A stretch of DNA of 63,385 nucleotides from Phycisphaeraceae bacterium. GTDB lineage: Bacteria > Planctomycetota > Phycisphaerae > Phycisphaerales > UBA1924. This document shows, piece by piece, positions 15,909-24,272 of this stretch (the stretch's first letter is position 1; every line of letters starts with the position of its first letter). The notes below the pieces were generated by a model. The model searched no databases. It saw only the letters and a program-made list of their open reading frames with translations, and was not told the origin of the DNA. The position numbers and the translations under genes were made by a program. The stretch lies in contig JACKHA010000014.1 of assembly GCA_020639215.1 (NCBI GenBank), positions 1 to 63,385 of the forward strand, in the 5' to 3' direction.

Positions 15909-17213
15909 CTACCCCCGCACCTCCTGCAAACTCGCCACCGACTGCTTCAACCGGTTCACCGCCGCGAGGATGATGCGGACGGCTTCGTCGATTTCGGGGC
16001 GGGTGGTTTCGCGGGAGATGCTGAAGCGGATGGAGCCGTGGGCGGTTTCGCGGGCGCAGCCCATGGCCAGCAGGACGGGGGAGGGCTCGAGCGAGCCGGA
16101 GGAGCAGGCCGAGCCGGCCGAGGCGCACAGGCCCATCTCGGAGAGGAGCATGAGCAGGGCCTCGGCCTCGAGGCGTGGGAAGCCGATGCTTGAGGTGTTC
16201 CACATGCGCGGGCAGGGCTGGTTGCGCACGCAGGCGGGGCCGTTGACGACGGCGCCGGGGACGGCTTCGAGGATGGTCTGCTCGAAGTGGTCGCGGAGGT
16301 CGCGCTGGCGGCGGAGGTTGTCGGGGTCGGCGAGCCACTCGCGTGCTTCGCGGCAGGCGACGCCGGCGCCGACGATGCCGGGGACGTTCTCGGTGCCGCC
16401 GCGGCGGCCGAGTTCCTGCGAGCCGTGGATCTGGGGCGGGAGGCGGACGCCGCGCCGGAGCCAGACCATGCCGACGCCCTTGGGGCCGTAGAACTTGTGC
16501 GGGGCGAAGGTGAGCACGTCGATGGGGGTTGGGGAGGCGGGGGTGGTGTCCGGAGTGTGCGAGCCGTTGTGGTTGGCGGGAGCCGCGGCACTCGCTTGCG
16601 CGCCGCGTTCGCTCGGGCTGACGCTGCGCTCGCCGGGGTCGATGCGGGTGGGCATCTTGCCGACCCACTGGGTGCCGTCGCAGTGGAAGGTGACGTTGCG
16701 CTGTCGGCAGATGGTGCCGATGGCGTCGATGGGCTGGACGACGCCGGTCTCGTTGTTGGCCCACATGACGCTGACGCAGGCGACGCGGTTGGCGTCTTCG
16801 AGCATCGCGGGCAGGGCGTCGGCGTCGACGAGGCCGGCGTGCTTGACGGGCAGGATGCGTTCCTCGATGACGCCGCGCTTGGCCAGGTCATGGACGAGTT
16901 CGCGGACGGCGCCGTGCTCGATGGGCGTGGTGATGACGACGGGCTTGTCGGCGGTGCGGCGTTTGAAGTCGACCAGGCCGCGGATGACCAGGTCGATGGA
17001 CTCGGTGCCGCTGGCGGTGAAGACGATCTGGCGCGGCTTGGCGCCGATGAGGTCGGCGGTTTCCTTGCGTGCGAGTTCGACCTTCTGGCGGGCGAGCTGG
17101 CCGGCGCGGTGGATGCTGGAGGGGTTGTGCCAGCAGTTCTCGAGGGCGTCGTGCATGGCGGCGACGACGCCCGGCGAGGGGCGGGTGGTGGCGTTGTTGT
17201 CGAGGTAGATCAC
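15909..17213 (-). CDS. cysteine desulfurase (NifS/IscS family)
   Basis: A 434-residue PLP enzyme that removes sulfur from cysteine for Fe-S clusters or thio-modification. The start is IYLDNNATTRPSP. The PLP Lys is K240 in APHKFYGPKG; SGTESIDL (69-76), HCDGTQWVG (177-185) and RRGGTENVPGIVGA are typical. The mobile catalytic Cys lies in CASAGSACSSGSLEPS. Between 192 and 230 there is a 39-residue low-complexity insert (starting GERSVSPSERGAQASA) where homologues go directly to the Lys loop; part of it is a dispersed repeat also found in top6B. Translation starts at a GTG with TAGAAT 6 nt upstream, so it is probably leaderless. Confidence 0.92.
   Translation of the reverse strand: MIYLDNNATTRPSPGVVAAMHDALENCWHNPSSIHRAGQLARQKVELARKETADLIGAKPRQIVFTASGTESIDLVIRGLVDFKRRTADKPVVITTPIEHGAVRELVHDLAKRGVIEERILPVKHAGLVDADALPAMLEDANRVACVSVMWANNETGVVQPIDAIGTICRQRNVTFHCDGTQWVGKMPTRIDPGERSVSPSERGAQASAAAPANHNGSHTPDTTPASPTPIDVLTFAPHKFYGPKGVGMVWLRRGVRLPPQIHGSQELGRRGGTENVPGIVGAGVACREAREWLADPDNLRRQRDLRDHFEQTILEAVPGAVVNGPACVRNQPCPRMWNTSSIGFPRLEAEALLMLLSEMGLCASAGSACSSGSLEPSPVLLAMGCARETAHGSIRFSISRETTRPEIDEAVRIILAAVNRLKQSVASLQEVRG
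16586..16613 (-). repeat. short dispersed repeat translated inside cysteine desulfurase
   Basis: Reads SERGAQASA in frame and is 25/28 identical in DNA to 4418-4445 in top6B. It lies in the extra loop just before the PLP-lysine segment. Confidence 0.65.
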
Positions 17214-17219
17214 GGGGCC

Positions 17220-17225
17220 ATTCTA
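17220..17225 (-). promoter_or_regulatory. candidate leaderless -10 (TAGAAT) of cysteine desulfurase
   Basis: TAGAAT, then six bases, then the GTG start at 17213. There is no room for a ribosome site. Confidence 0.5.
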
Positions 17226-17291
17226 CACGGCGGGGTTGGGGGCACGAACCCAAACCTCGTTGCAGTCGAGGACGGGGGGGCGCGACGGACG

Positions 17292-17319
17292 CCGGATCTG
17301 AAGCTCTGCGAAGATCCGG
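17292..17319 (+). repeat. covarying hairpin repeat, copy 2 (short loop)
   Basis: An 8-bp perfect stem CCGGATCT / AGATCCGG around GAAGCTCTGCGA. The stem differs from copies 1 and 3 at positions 5-6, with matching changes on the other side. Its loop GCTCTGCG is complementary to CGCAGAGC in the plus-strand reading of copy 3. Confidence 0.7.
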
Positions 17320-17368
17320 GTATCGCCCGGTGAGTGGTCGAACGAGGTGGCGATCAAGGTCGCTTGAC

Positions 17369-17402
17369 CCGGACCTTTGTCGCAGAGCCTCCTCAGGTCC
17401 GG
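17369..17402 (-). repeat. covarying hairpin repeat, copy 3
   Basis: On the minus strand: CCGGACCT, an 18-nt loop GAGGAGGCTCTGCGACAA, AGGTCCGG, preceded by GCGACCAGACG. The loop is 16/18 identical to copy 1 at 5876-5893, and the stem change is compensated. Confidence 0.75.
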
Positions 17403-17431
17403 CGTCTGGTCGCTTTGCGTTGTTCGGCACG

Positions 17432-17459
17432 ACCATCGGCCCGAGCCCCGATGGTCGTG
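17432..17459 (+). repeat. GC hairpin upstream of recQ
   Basis: CGACCATCGG and CCGATGGTCG flank a short spacer, giving a 10-bp hairpin about 50 bp before the recQ start. It could be a regulator site or a repeat; I found no second copy. Confidence 0.45.
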
Positions 17460-17493
17460 GCACCGGTCCGCACACGCGTTCGGGATTGTTTCG

Positions 17494-17499
17494 TATACT
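17494..17499 (+). promoter_or_regulatory. candidate leaderless -10 (TATACT) of recQ
   Basis: TATACT ends exactly 6 nt before the GTG at 17506, the spacing for transcription starting on the initiation codon. It decides the start, since no ribosome site is present. Confidence 0.55.
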
Positions 17500-17505
17500 G
17501 CGGGC

Positions 17506-19806
17506 GTGAGTGAGAGCGACGAAACCGGTGTAGGGGGCGGGGCGGGCGTGGACGAGCGGGTGCTTGAGGTCGTGCGCGCGACCTTCGGGTTCGATGGGCT
17601 GCGCCCGCTCCAGGCCGAGTCGATCGCGGCGACGCTGGACGGGCGCGATGCGCTGACGGTGCTGCCGACGGGCGGGGGCAAGTCGCTGTGCTATCAGGTG
17701 CCGCCGTTGGTGACGGGGCGGCTGACGCTGGTGGTCTCGCCGCTGATCGCGCTGATGCGGGACCAGGTGTCGGGGATGCGGCTTGCCGGGGTGCCGGCGG
17801 CGGCGGTGCACAGCCACCTGGAGGCGGACGAGAAGCGGAAGATCCATCGCCAGGCGGAGCGGGGGGAACTGCGGATCCTGCTCGTCGCGCCCGAGCGCCT
17901 GCTGCAGCCCGATTTCCTGGGGTGGGTGCGCGGGATCGACGTCGGGGCGATCGCGATTGACGAGGCCCACTGCATCAGCCTGTGGGGGCACGACTTTCGC
18001 CCGGAGTATCGGCGCCTGGCAAGGTTGCGCGAGTTGTTCCCGGGCGTGCCGCTGGGGGCGTTCACCGCGACCGCGACGCCGCGGGTGCGCGAGGACATCG
18101 TGGCACAGCTCGGGCTGCGTGACCCGGCGGTGCTGGTGGGCGTGTTCGATCGCCCGAATCTGACGTATCGGGTGCTGCCTCGCGTTGATCCCGTGGGGCA
18201 GACGCACGAGGCGCTGGTGCGCCACTCGGGCGAGGCGGGGATCGTGTACTGCCTCAGCCGCAAGGACACCGAGGCGCTGGCGGGGGCGCTGCAGGCGCGG
18301 GGCGTGTCGGCGGAGGCGTACCACGCGGGGATGGACGCCGGGCACCGCACGCGCGTGAGCGAGGACTTCCGCAGCGAGCGCCTGGACGTGGTCGTCGCCA
18401 CCGTCGCGTTCGGCATGGGGATCGACCGGGGCGACGTGCGCTGCGTCGTGCACGCCGCGATGCCCAAGAGCATCGAGCACTACCAGCAGGAAACCGGGCG
18501 TGCCGGGCGCGACGGACGCCCTGCGGAGTGCGTGCTGCTGTACTCGAGCGCCGACGTGGTTCGGTGGCGGCAGCTGATGGCCCGCGGCAACGCGGAGGCG
18601 GTCGGCGACCCGGATGCGCTGCGCGATGCGCTGGCGGCCCAGTACGAACTGCTCGACGGCATGCAGCGGCTGGCGGGATCGGCCCGGTGCCGGCACCGAC
18701 TCCTGAGCGAGTACTTCGGGCAGGCGTACGAGCCCGACGACTGCGGGGCGTGCGATGTGTGTTTGAAGGAGCTGGTCGAGGCGCCCGATGCGCACGACAC
18801 CGCCCGGAAGATCATCTCGTGCGTCGCTCGGTGCCGCGAGGGGTTCGGGGCGGCCCACATCGCGGACGTGTTGCGCGGCAGCCGGGCCCGGAAGATCGGC
18901 GAGCGCGGGCATGATCAGCTCAGCACGTTCGGGCTGCTTGCCGGGGTGTCGAAAGAACGGCTGACGGCGTACATCAACCAACTGGTGGACGCGGGCGACC
19001 TCGGGCGGACCGAGGGCGAGTACCCGACGCTGTATCTGACCGAGCAGTCGGCGGCGGTCCTACGCAGCGAGCGGACCGCGACGCTGGTGGAGCCGAAGGG
19101 GATCCCGGACAAGCCGTCACGCTCGTCGGGGGCGGGGAGGGCGGCTGCGGAAACGCTCGAGCCGCTGGACGACAACGAGCGGGCGCTGTTCGAGGCGCTG
19201 CGGAAGGCGCGGCGTGAGATCGCGACGGCGCGGGGCGTGCCGCCGTTCGTGGTGCTCGACGACAACTCGCTGCACGAGATCTGCCGCGTGCGTCCGGGTT
19301 CGCTGGAAACGCTGGTGACGGTGCGAGGCATCGGCAACAAGAAGGCCGAGGCGTTCGGGGAGGAACTGCTGGACGCGATCCGGCGTGCGAGTGGGGAGTT
19401 GGGGCTGGGTCTGGATGCGCGGACGGGGTCGAGGCCGCGGACGTACAAGCCCGAGGGAGCCCTGAGCGCAGGTTCAGGTGGTTCTGACGCGCCTGATGAT
19501 GCGCGTCCGGCGTTGTCGACCGGCGCCGCGGCCGCGGCTCCGTTGTTCCGGGAGGGGCGGACGGTCGAGGAGGTGGCCGCGGCGCTGGGTCGGGCGCGGA
19601 GCACGGTGGAGGGGTATCTGGGCGAGTTCGTGCTCAGCGAGAAGCCCGCGTCGATCCGGGCGTGGGTGGATGAGCCGACGCAGGCGCGGATCGAGGAGGC
19701 GGCACGGGAGGTCGGGGAGGGGCGGCTCAGGCCGATCTATGAGCGGCTCGGGGGCGAGGTGGGGTATGTGCAGATCCGGCTGGTGTTGGCGCACACGTGG
19801 GGATGA
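17506..19806 (+). CDS. recQ: ATP-dependent DNA helicase RecQ
   Basis: A 766-residue 3'-5' superfamily 2 helicase for recombination and repair. Motifs in order: PLQAESI (motif 0), TGGGKSLCYQ (Walker A, about 53-62), VSPLIALMRDQ, DEAHCISLWGHDFRPEY (about 149-165), FTATATPRVR, ATVAFGMGIDRGDVR, and QETGRAGRDGRPAEC (motif VI). A zinc-binding segment with CGACDVC and the RQC winged helix follow, then an HRDC domain (about 560-630, RGVPPFVVLDDNSLHEI). After a low-complexity linker there is a C-terminal helix-turn-helix-like region (TVEEVAAALGRARSTVEGYL) as in several bacterial RecQs. Domain content is complete. Divergent from the cysteine desulfurase. Confidence 0.96.
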   Translation: MSESDETGVGGGAGVDERVLEVVRATFGFDGLRPLQAESIAATLDGRDALTVLPTGGGKSLCYQVPPLVTGRLTLVVSPLIALMRDQVSGMRLAGVPAAAVHSHLEADEKRKIHRQAERGELRILLVAPERLLQPDFLGWVRGIDVGAIAIDEAHCISLWGHDFRPEYRRLARLRELFPGVPLGAFTATATPRVREDIVAQLGLRDPAVLVGVFDRPNLTYRVLPRVDPVGQTHEALVRHSGEAGIVYCLSRKDTEALAGALQARGVSAEAYHAGMDAGHRTRVSEDFRSERLDVVVATVAFGMGIDRGDVRCVVHAAMPKSIEHYQQETGRAGRDGRPAECVLLYSSADVVRWRQLMARGNAEAVGDPDALRDALAAQYELLDGMQRLAGSARCRHRLLSEYFGQAYEPDDCGACDVCLKELVEAPDAHDTARKIISCVARCREGFGAAHIADVLRGSRARKIGERGHDQLSTFGLLAGVSKERLTAYINQLVDAGDLGRTEGEYPTLYLTEQSAAVLRSERTATLVEPKGIPDKPSRSSGAGRAAAETLEPLDDNERALFEALRKARREIATARGVPPFVVLDDNSLHEICRVRPGSLETLVTVRGIGNKKAEAFGEELLDAIRRASGELGLGLDARTGSRPRTYKPEGALSAGSGGSDAPDDARPALSTGAAAAAPLFREGRTVEEVAAALGRARSTVEGYLGEFVLSEKPASIRAWVDEPTQARIEEAAREVGEGRLRPIYERLGGEVGYVQIRLVLAHTWG

Positions 19807-19836
19807 CGTGCAATGCCGAGATTCGATCAGGAGGGG

Positions 19837-20117
19837 GCGGGGCTTTCCAGCCCCGCTCGCGGCGGGCTTGCGTCTGAAACAGCCGAGCGCTCTCGTCGTC
19901 GGCTCGATGAACCGAGATGGACGCTGACCGACGATGGCGATTCGCCGATGCGAGGCGGGCTGGAAAGCCCGCCCCCCTCTGCGGAGGCTCGCGGTGTGCG
20001 CCCGAGGCGTTTGGTTGATCGCATGCTTGCTCAGAGCAGCAAGCATGCCACGCGGCGGGCGTCGATGGGGGTCGAGGCCGGGTTGGGGGATTGGGAGCGC
20101 TCGGCTCGGAGAGCCGG
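19837..20117. repeat. composite hairpin repeat, copy 2
   Basis: Hairpins GCGGGGCT-TTCC-AGCCCCGC (19837-19856, opposite orientation), GGCGGGCT-GGAA-AGCCCGCC (19954-19973), GCATGCTTGCT-N6-AGCAAGCATGC (20021-20048) and CGGCTC-GGA-GAGCCG (20102-20117). The distance from the second to the third hairpin is 67 nt here and in copy 1. It occupies the whole 319-bp gap 19807-20125. Confidence 0.85.
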
Positions 20118-20125
20118 TCCACCTG

Positions 20126-22786
20126 CTACACGCTCGCGGCCTTCACGCCAGAGAGGTCGCGCACCTCGACCAGCGCCTGGCGTTCGCTCTTGGGCGTGAT
20201 GCCGATGGTGGCCAGGTGCTGACGCCACGCGATCTCGTGGGCCGCCCAGAACTCCTCGAAGGACTGCTCGAGGGAGCAGGACTGCATCGCGTCGATCGCG
20301 GCCCGGGACATCTCCGCCCGCCGCGCGTTGTCGGCGATGAGCCCGACGATCGCGTCGACCCACTGCTCGGGGTTCTTGTGCCCAAGCACGTGACCGGTGC
20401 GCCCGTCCTCCATCACCTCCTTCGGCCCGCCCATCTCGGTGACGAGCACGGGCAGCCCGGCGGCCTGGGCCTCCATCACGACCTGGCCCAGCGTGTCGGT
20501 GATCGATGGGAACAGGAACATGTCGGCCGAGGCGTACAGCTCGGAGAGTTCCTGGCCGTGGCGGAAGCCCAGGAAGTGGGCGCGGCAGCCTCGGAGGTCG
20601 CGCTGCATGCGGGCGCGGTAGGGCCCGTCGCCGACGATGGCCAGGTCGGCGTCGAGGCCGCGCCGCCGGCACTCCTCGTGGACCTGCTTCCAGATGGGCG
20701 TGAGCATCGGGAGGTTCTTCTCGACGCTGACGCGTCCGACGAAGATGGCCTTGACGCTGCGCTTCGGCACGCCGGTGGCCTCCCAGATCCGGTCGGTGCG
20801 GAACTGGGGGCTGAAGGTGGTGGTGTCAACGCCGGGCTTGAGGGCGACGATCTTCCGCTCGTCGAGGCCGATCGCCCCGAGCGACTGGATGTACGACTTG
20901 CTGCGGGTGAAGATGGTCTGGAAGGGCTTGTAGAACGCGCGCATGGCCTTCTGGCAGAGGAAGGTCATGCCGGGATCTTCGAAGAGGTTGTCGATGTAGG
21001 CCGGGAAGTCGGTGTGGTAGACACCCAGCACCGGCACGCGGAGCATGCGGGCGGTGAGGAAGCCGACCAGCCCGATGGGCCCGGGCGTCGAGATGTGGAT
21101 GGCGTCGGGCTGGTGCTTGTCGGCGAAGCGGAGGATGCGCGTCGCTGGGGGGAGCACGAACTCGAGGTTCTCGTACTTCGGCATCTTGCCCGCGGCGATG
21201 GGCTTGAAGTTGTGGACGTACGCGGACTCCGCGACCGGGAAGTTCGTGCTGGTCACGACCTGCAGATCGCGCCCGGTGCGGGCCCCGATGTCGGCCATGT
21301 TGTAGATGAAGCGCGTCACCCCGTTGACGTCGCCCAACGTGTCGGTGAAGAGCAGGACGCGCATCGGACGCTCCAGCACGCTCGCCCCGGAGCCGGGGCT
21401 CGAGATGTCGTGGGTGAACTTCTCGATGAACACCCGCTCCTTGTTCTGGTGGAACAGGCTGTAGATGTAAGGCAGCTGGGCCGCCTCGACCATCGCGTAG
21501 GCCGCGATGTGGTCGATCATCGCGGCCTTGTCGCGCCGGGCCAGCGAGCGCCTCGCCCCCGGCGCCAGGCTCACGCGCAACCCGTCGAGCAGGTCGTCGA
21601 TGAACGAGGCCATGCGGTCGTGCTGGCTGATGGCGGCCCCGCCGGTCCATTCGTCGGGGCGGAGGCGGTCGCGCAGGTCGGGGTACTGCTCGAGCACCGG
21701 GCCGATCGACTGGCGAAGCGCGCCCACCAGCGGGTGCGTCTTCTTCCGCTTCAGCAGGCGGCGCTTGGCGTAGGCCACCGCCATCCGCTTGCGGCTGGGT
21801 TTATCCATCTCGATGCCCGCGAATCGGAGCAGGCGGCTGGCGACCGCCTTGCCCGTCGTGCTGGTGCGGGCGCCGAAACGGTCCTTATAGAAGTTGGCCC
21901 CGACCGTTGTGAACTGGTGGGCCAGCAGGCTCGAATGCCCGGCGTCGCCGCCGGGGCGGCTGAACCCGCCCATGACGCGGCGCATGAACTCGGCGGGGTC
22001 GGTGACCTTGCGGGGCTGGCCATCGGTCCCGAGCACGGGGTCGAGCTCGGTCCATGTGCGCCCGATGTTGAGCAGGCCGTGGTCGTCGGAGCCGCCGGTC
22101 CGCCCCTTCTCCCAGGCCCGGGGCCAGATGGGCTCGAACCCGTAGCGGGCGGCGTACTCGTCGATCCGGTCGGGCGTCAACGCGTCGAGGAACGCGCGGA
22201 TCGGCTCGACGGCGATCGAGGAGTGGGCCCCGTTGACGATCTCGAAGCACTTGAACAGCAGGGCGCACTTCTCGACGTGCTCGCGCGCGAGACGCCCGTT
22301 CTGGACGTAGAGCGGGTGGGCCAGCGAGTGGGCCAGGTTCTGCTCTCGGAGCCAGCGGGCGAAGGCGTAGACGTCGTCGCGCAGCCCCAGGGCGGCGATG
22401 TCCTCGTGCTGCCCGGGCGTCAGGCCCCAGACGAGCACGTGGAGCTTGCAGCGATCCTCGGGGAAGTAGACGGTGACCTCTTCGCCGACGATGAAGCCCG
22501 GGAAGCCGCGCTCGACCAGTTCCATCGCGCCCTTGATGGTGTCGTGGTCGGTGATGGTGACCAGGTCCATGCCGCGGGCCTTGGCCTGGTCGTAGACCTT
22601 CTCCGGGGGGGAGTAGCACTCGGGCACGCCCATGAGGCCCAGGGCGGCGACGGCCGGGCCGTCCGAGGCCCAGGAGTGGACGTGGGCGTCGAGGCGCGTG
22701 AGGAGGTGCCCGGCGGGAGCGGGGCTGCCCGCGGAAGGGGCCTCCGCGGCAGGGAGGGGCCGAGCATGGGTTGGATCGTCGGGCAT
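20126..22786 (-). CDS. PHP phosphoesterase domain fused to GT4 glycosyltransferase
   Basis: An 886-residue two-enzyme fusion. Residues 25-300 form a PHP metal-dependent phosphoesterase: DAHVHSWASDG (HxH), TITDHDT, HSLAHP and GGSDDHG supply the metal ligands. A helical linker (about 300-500) leads to a family 4 GT-B glycosyltransferase: RVLLFTDTLGDVNGVTRFIY, GVYHTDFPAY, ALKPGVDTTTF, AIFVGRVSVEKNLP, IVGDGPYRARM, and FPSITDTLGQVVMEAQAAGLP with the nucleotide-sugar Glu. The GT part resembles diacylglycerol or phosphatidyl-inositol mannosyltransferase-like enzymes. I started at the ATG at 22786 after GGAACC; TATAGT about 40 nt upstream is a candidate -10. No neighbour is functionally linked. Confidence 0.9.
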   Translation of the reverse strand: MPDDPTHARPLPAAEAPSAGSPAPAGHLLTRLDAHVHSWASDGPAVAALGLMGVPECYSPPEKVYDQAKARGMDLVTITDHDTIKGAMELVERGFPGFIVGEEVTVYFPEDRCKLHVLVWGLTPGQHEDIAALGLRDDVYAFARWLREQNLAHSLAHPLYVQNGRLAREHVEKCALLFKCFEIVNGAHSSIAVEPIRAFLDALTPDRIDEYAARYGFEPIWPRAWEKGRTGGSDDHGLLNIGRTWTELDPVLGTDGQPRKVTDPAEFMRRVMGGFSRPGGDAGHSSLLAHQFTTVGANFYKDRFGARTSTTGKAVASRLLRFAGIEMDKPSRKRMAVAYAKRRLLKRKKTHPLVGALRQSIGPVLEQYPDLRDRLRPDEWTGGAAISQHDRMASFIDDLLDGLRVSLAPGARRSLARRDKAAMIDHIAAYAMVEAAQLPYIYSLFHQNKERVFIEKFTHDISSPGSGASVLERPMRVLLFTDTLGDVNGVTRFIYNMADIGARTGRDLQVVTSTNFPVAESAYVHNFKPIAAGKMPKYENLEFVLPPATRILRFADKHQPDAIHISTPGPIGLVGFLTARMLRVPVLGVYHTDFPAYIDNLFEDPGMTFLCQKAMRAFYKPFQTIFTRSKSYIQSLGAIGLDERKIVALKPGVDTTTFSPQFRTDRIWEATGVPKRSVKAIFVGRVSVEKNLPMLTPIWKQVHEECRRRGLDADLAIVGDGPYRARMQRDLRGCRAHFLGFRHGQELSELYASADMFLFPSITDTLGQVVMEAQAAGLPVLVTEMGGPKEVMEDGRTGHVLGHKNPEQWVDAIVGLIADNARRAEMSRAAIDAMQSCSLEQSFEEFWAAHEIAWRQHLATIGITPKSERQALVEVRDLSGVKAASV

Positions 22787-23029
22787 GGCCAGGTTCCGCT
22801 CGGGCTCCGGCAACGACGTCCGGGCGTAACTATATCGCGCCAATGGGGATGGATACCTGGATCACCCCAAGAACCCCGGCGTGCGGCACGGGTTTCGCGC
22901 GCCGTGAGCGCGTGCATGACCGGGCCTTCGCGCCGTGATCCCCTTGGGCTTATTGGGCTGGCGCGGACGGGGTTTCGGTAGAGCCGGACGGGGCCGGGCG
23001 AGGGCGGGGTCGCCCGTGCCTGGGCCATC

Positions 23030-23035
23030 TACCGT
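23030..23035 (+). promoter_or_regulatory. candidate leaderless -10 (TACCGT) of KDPG aldolase gene
   Basis: TCTACCGTTGGCC directly precedes the ATG. Nearly the same string, TCTACCGTTGCCC, precedes the GTG at 25926. Confidence 0.5.
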
Positions 23036-23040
23036 TGGCC

Positions 23041-23697
23041 ATGGACCCAGCAGCATTCGCCAACGCGTTCCGGGAGCGTCGGGCCTCGGCCATCATCCGG
23101 ACGGACTCGACCGACGCCGCTCGACTTGCCATGGACGCGGCGGTCCGCGGCGGGCTGACGATCTGCGAGTTCACGCTGACCGTGCCGGGGGCGCTGGACC
23201 TGGTGGGCGAGTTCCGCAAGCGAGGCGAGAAGGAGGGGCTGCTCGTGGGCGTCGGCACGGTGCTGACGCCCGAGGACGCGGTGCGGAGCGTCGACGCCGG
23301 CGCCCAGTTCCTGGTCTCGCCCGCGATGGACCCGGCGGTGATCGCGGCGGCGGGACGCCTGGGCGTCTCGATGATGCCCGGCTGCGCGACGCCCAGCGAG
23401 ATGCTGGCGGCCCACCGGGCCGGGGCACGCCTCCAGAAGCTCTTCCCCGCGGTGCCCAACGGCCCCTCGTGGGTCGCCCAGACCCTCGCCCCCCTGTCGA
23501 TGCTGCGGATCGTGCCGACCAGCGGCGTGACGGTCGAGAACGCGGCCGACTACCTGCGGGCCGGGGCGTGGGCGGTCGGGTTCGTCGCGTCGCTGTTCGA
23601 GGCCAGCGACGTGCGCCACGCGCGGTGGGACGCGATCGAGGCCAGGGCCAGGGCGGCGGCGGCGGCGGTGGGGGGTGTTGAACTGCCGGTCCGGTAG
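23041..23697 (+). CDS. eda: 2-dehydro-3-deoxyphosphogluconate (KDPG) aldolase
   Basis: A 218-residue class I aldolase of the Entner-Doudoroff family, splitting KDPG into pyruvate and glyceraldehyde-3-phosphate. Family motifs are present: SAIIRTDSTDAA at the N-terminus, CEFTLTVPGAL with the catalytic Glu near 41, VGVGTVLTPEDA near 73, MMPGCATPSEML near 115, and LQKLFPA near 135 with the Schiff-base Lys. TSGVTVENAADYL and VGFVASLF near the end bind the phosphate. No dehydratase (edd) lies nearby, so related keto-acid substrates such as 2-keto-3-deoxygalactonate phosphate are possible. coaD starts 9 bp after the stop. Confidence 0.92.
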   Translation: MDPAAFANAFRERRASAIIRTDSTDAARLAMDAAVRGGLTICEFTLTVPGALDLVGEFRKRGEKEGLLVGVGTVLTPEDAVRSVDAGAQFLVSPAMDPAVIAAAGRLGVSMMPGCATPSEMLAAHRAGARLQKLFPAVPNGPSWVAQTLAPLSMLRIVPTSGVTVENAADYLRAGAWAVGFVASLFEASDVRHARWDAIEARARAAAAAVGGVELPVR

Positions 23698-23700
23698 ACT
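23695..23700 (+). promoter_or_regulatory. candidate leaderless -10 (TAGACT) of coaD
   Basis: TAGACT includes the TAG stop of the aldolase gene and ends 6 nt before the coaD ATG. It may be coincidental in part because of the stop codon. Confidence 0.35.
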
Positions 23701-23706
23701 CCTTTC

Positions 23707-24270
23707 ATGCCCCCGAAACCGCCCCCACACCTGGCCGTGTTCCCCGGCTCGTTCGATCCGATCTCGTTCGGGCACCTCGACGTGATCCGGCGGGGGCGGC
23801 GGCTGTTCGATGAACTCGTGGTCGGCGTCGGGCACCACCCCGGCAAGGACCAGTTGTTCACCACCGAAGAGCGGGTCGAGATGGCCGAGCGCCTCGTGGA
23901 GGGGCTGGTGGCCAAGGAGGCGTCGGCGGCGCCGGTGCGGGTGCTGGCGTTTTCGGGACTGACGATGGAGTTCGCGCGGTCGCTCGGGGCCGCGACCCTG
24001 CTCCGCGGCGTGCGGAACCTGTCGGACCTGCAGTACGAGGTGCAGACGGCGGTGACCAACCGCGAGGTCGCGGGGATGGAGACCGTGTTCATCGTGGCGG
24101 GCCAGTCGTTCGCGTACACGTCGAGCAGCCTGATCAAGCAGATCGCGGCCATGGGCTCGGACCTGTCGCTGCTGGGCACGATGATCCCGCCGCTGGTCAT
24201 CGAACGCCTTGAGCAGAAGAAGGCCGAGCGCCACCCGGCGCTGGAAAGGCTGAAGGCGGACCAGGGGTGA
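23707..24270 (+). CDS. coaD: phosphopantetheine adenylyltransferase
   Basis: A 187-residue nucleotidyltransferase, slightly longer than the usual 160. It adenylates 4'-phosphopantetheine to dephospho-CoA. GSFDPISFGHLDVI near residue 15 is the nucleotide-binding T/HxGH motif; LLRGVRNLSDLQYEVQTAV near 98 and YTSSSLIKQIAAMG near 138 (equivalent to the ISSTLVREVA loop) bind substrate and phosphates. The extra length is a short Pro-rich N-end and a charged C-tail. It follows the KDPG aldolase by 9 bp. Confidence 0.96.
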   Translation: MPPKPPPHLAVFPGSFDPISFGHLDVIRRGRRLFDELVVGVGHHPGKDQLFTTEERVEMAERLVEGLVAKEASAAPVRVLAFSGLTMEFARSLGAATLLRGVRNLSDLQYEVQTAVTNREVAGMETVFIVAGQSFAYTSSSLIKQIAAMGSDLSLLGTMIPPLVIERLEQKKAERHPALERLKADQG

Positions 24271-24272
24271 GC

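Noticed and set aside
17291..17402. Riboswitch or attenuator for recQ or cysteine desulfurase
   Set aside because: Both genes appear leaderless, so the hairpins would lie outside both transcripts; a repeat or small RNA is more likely.
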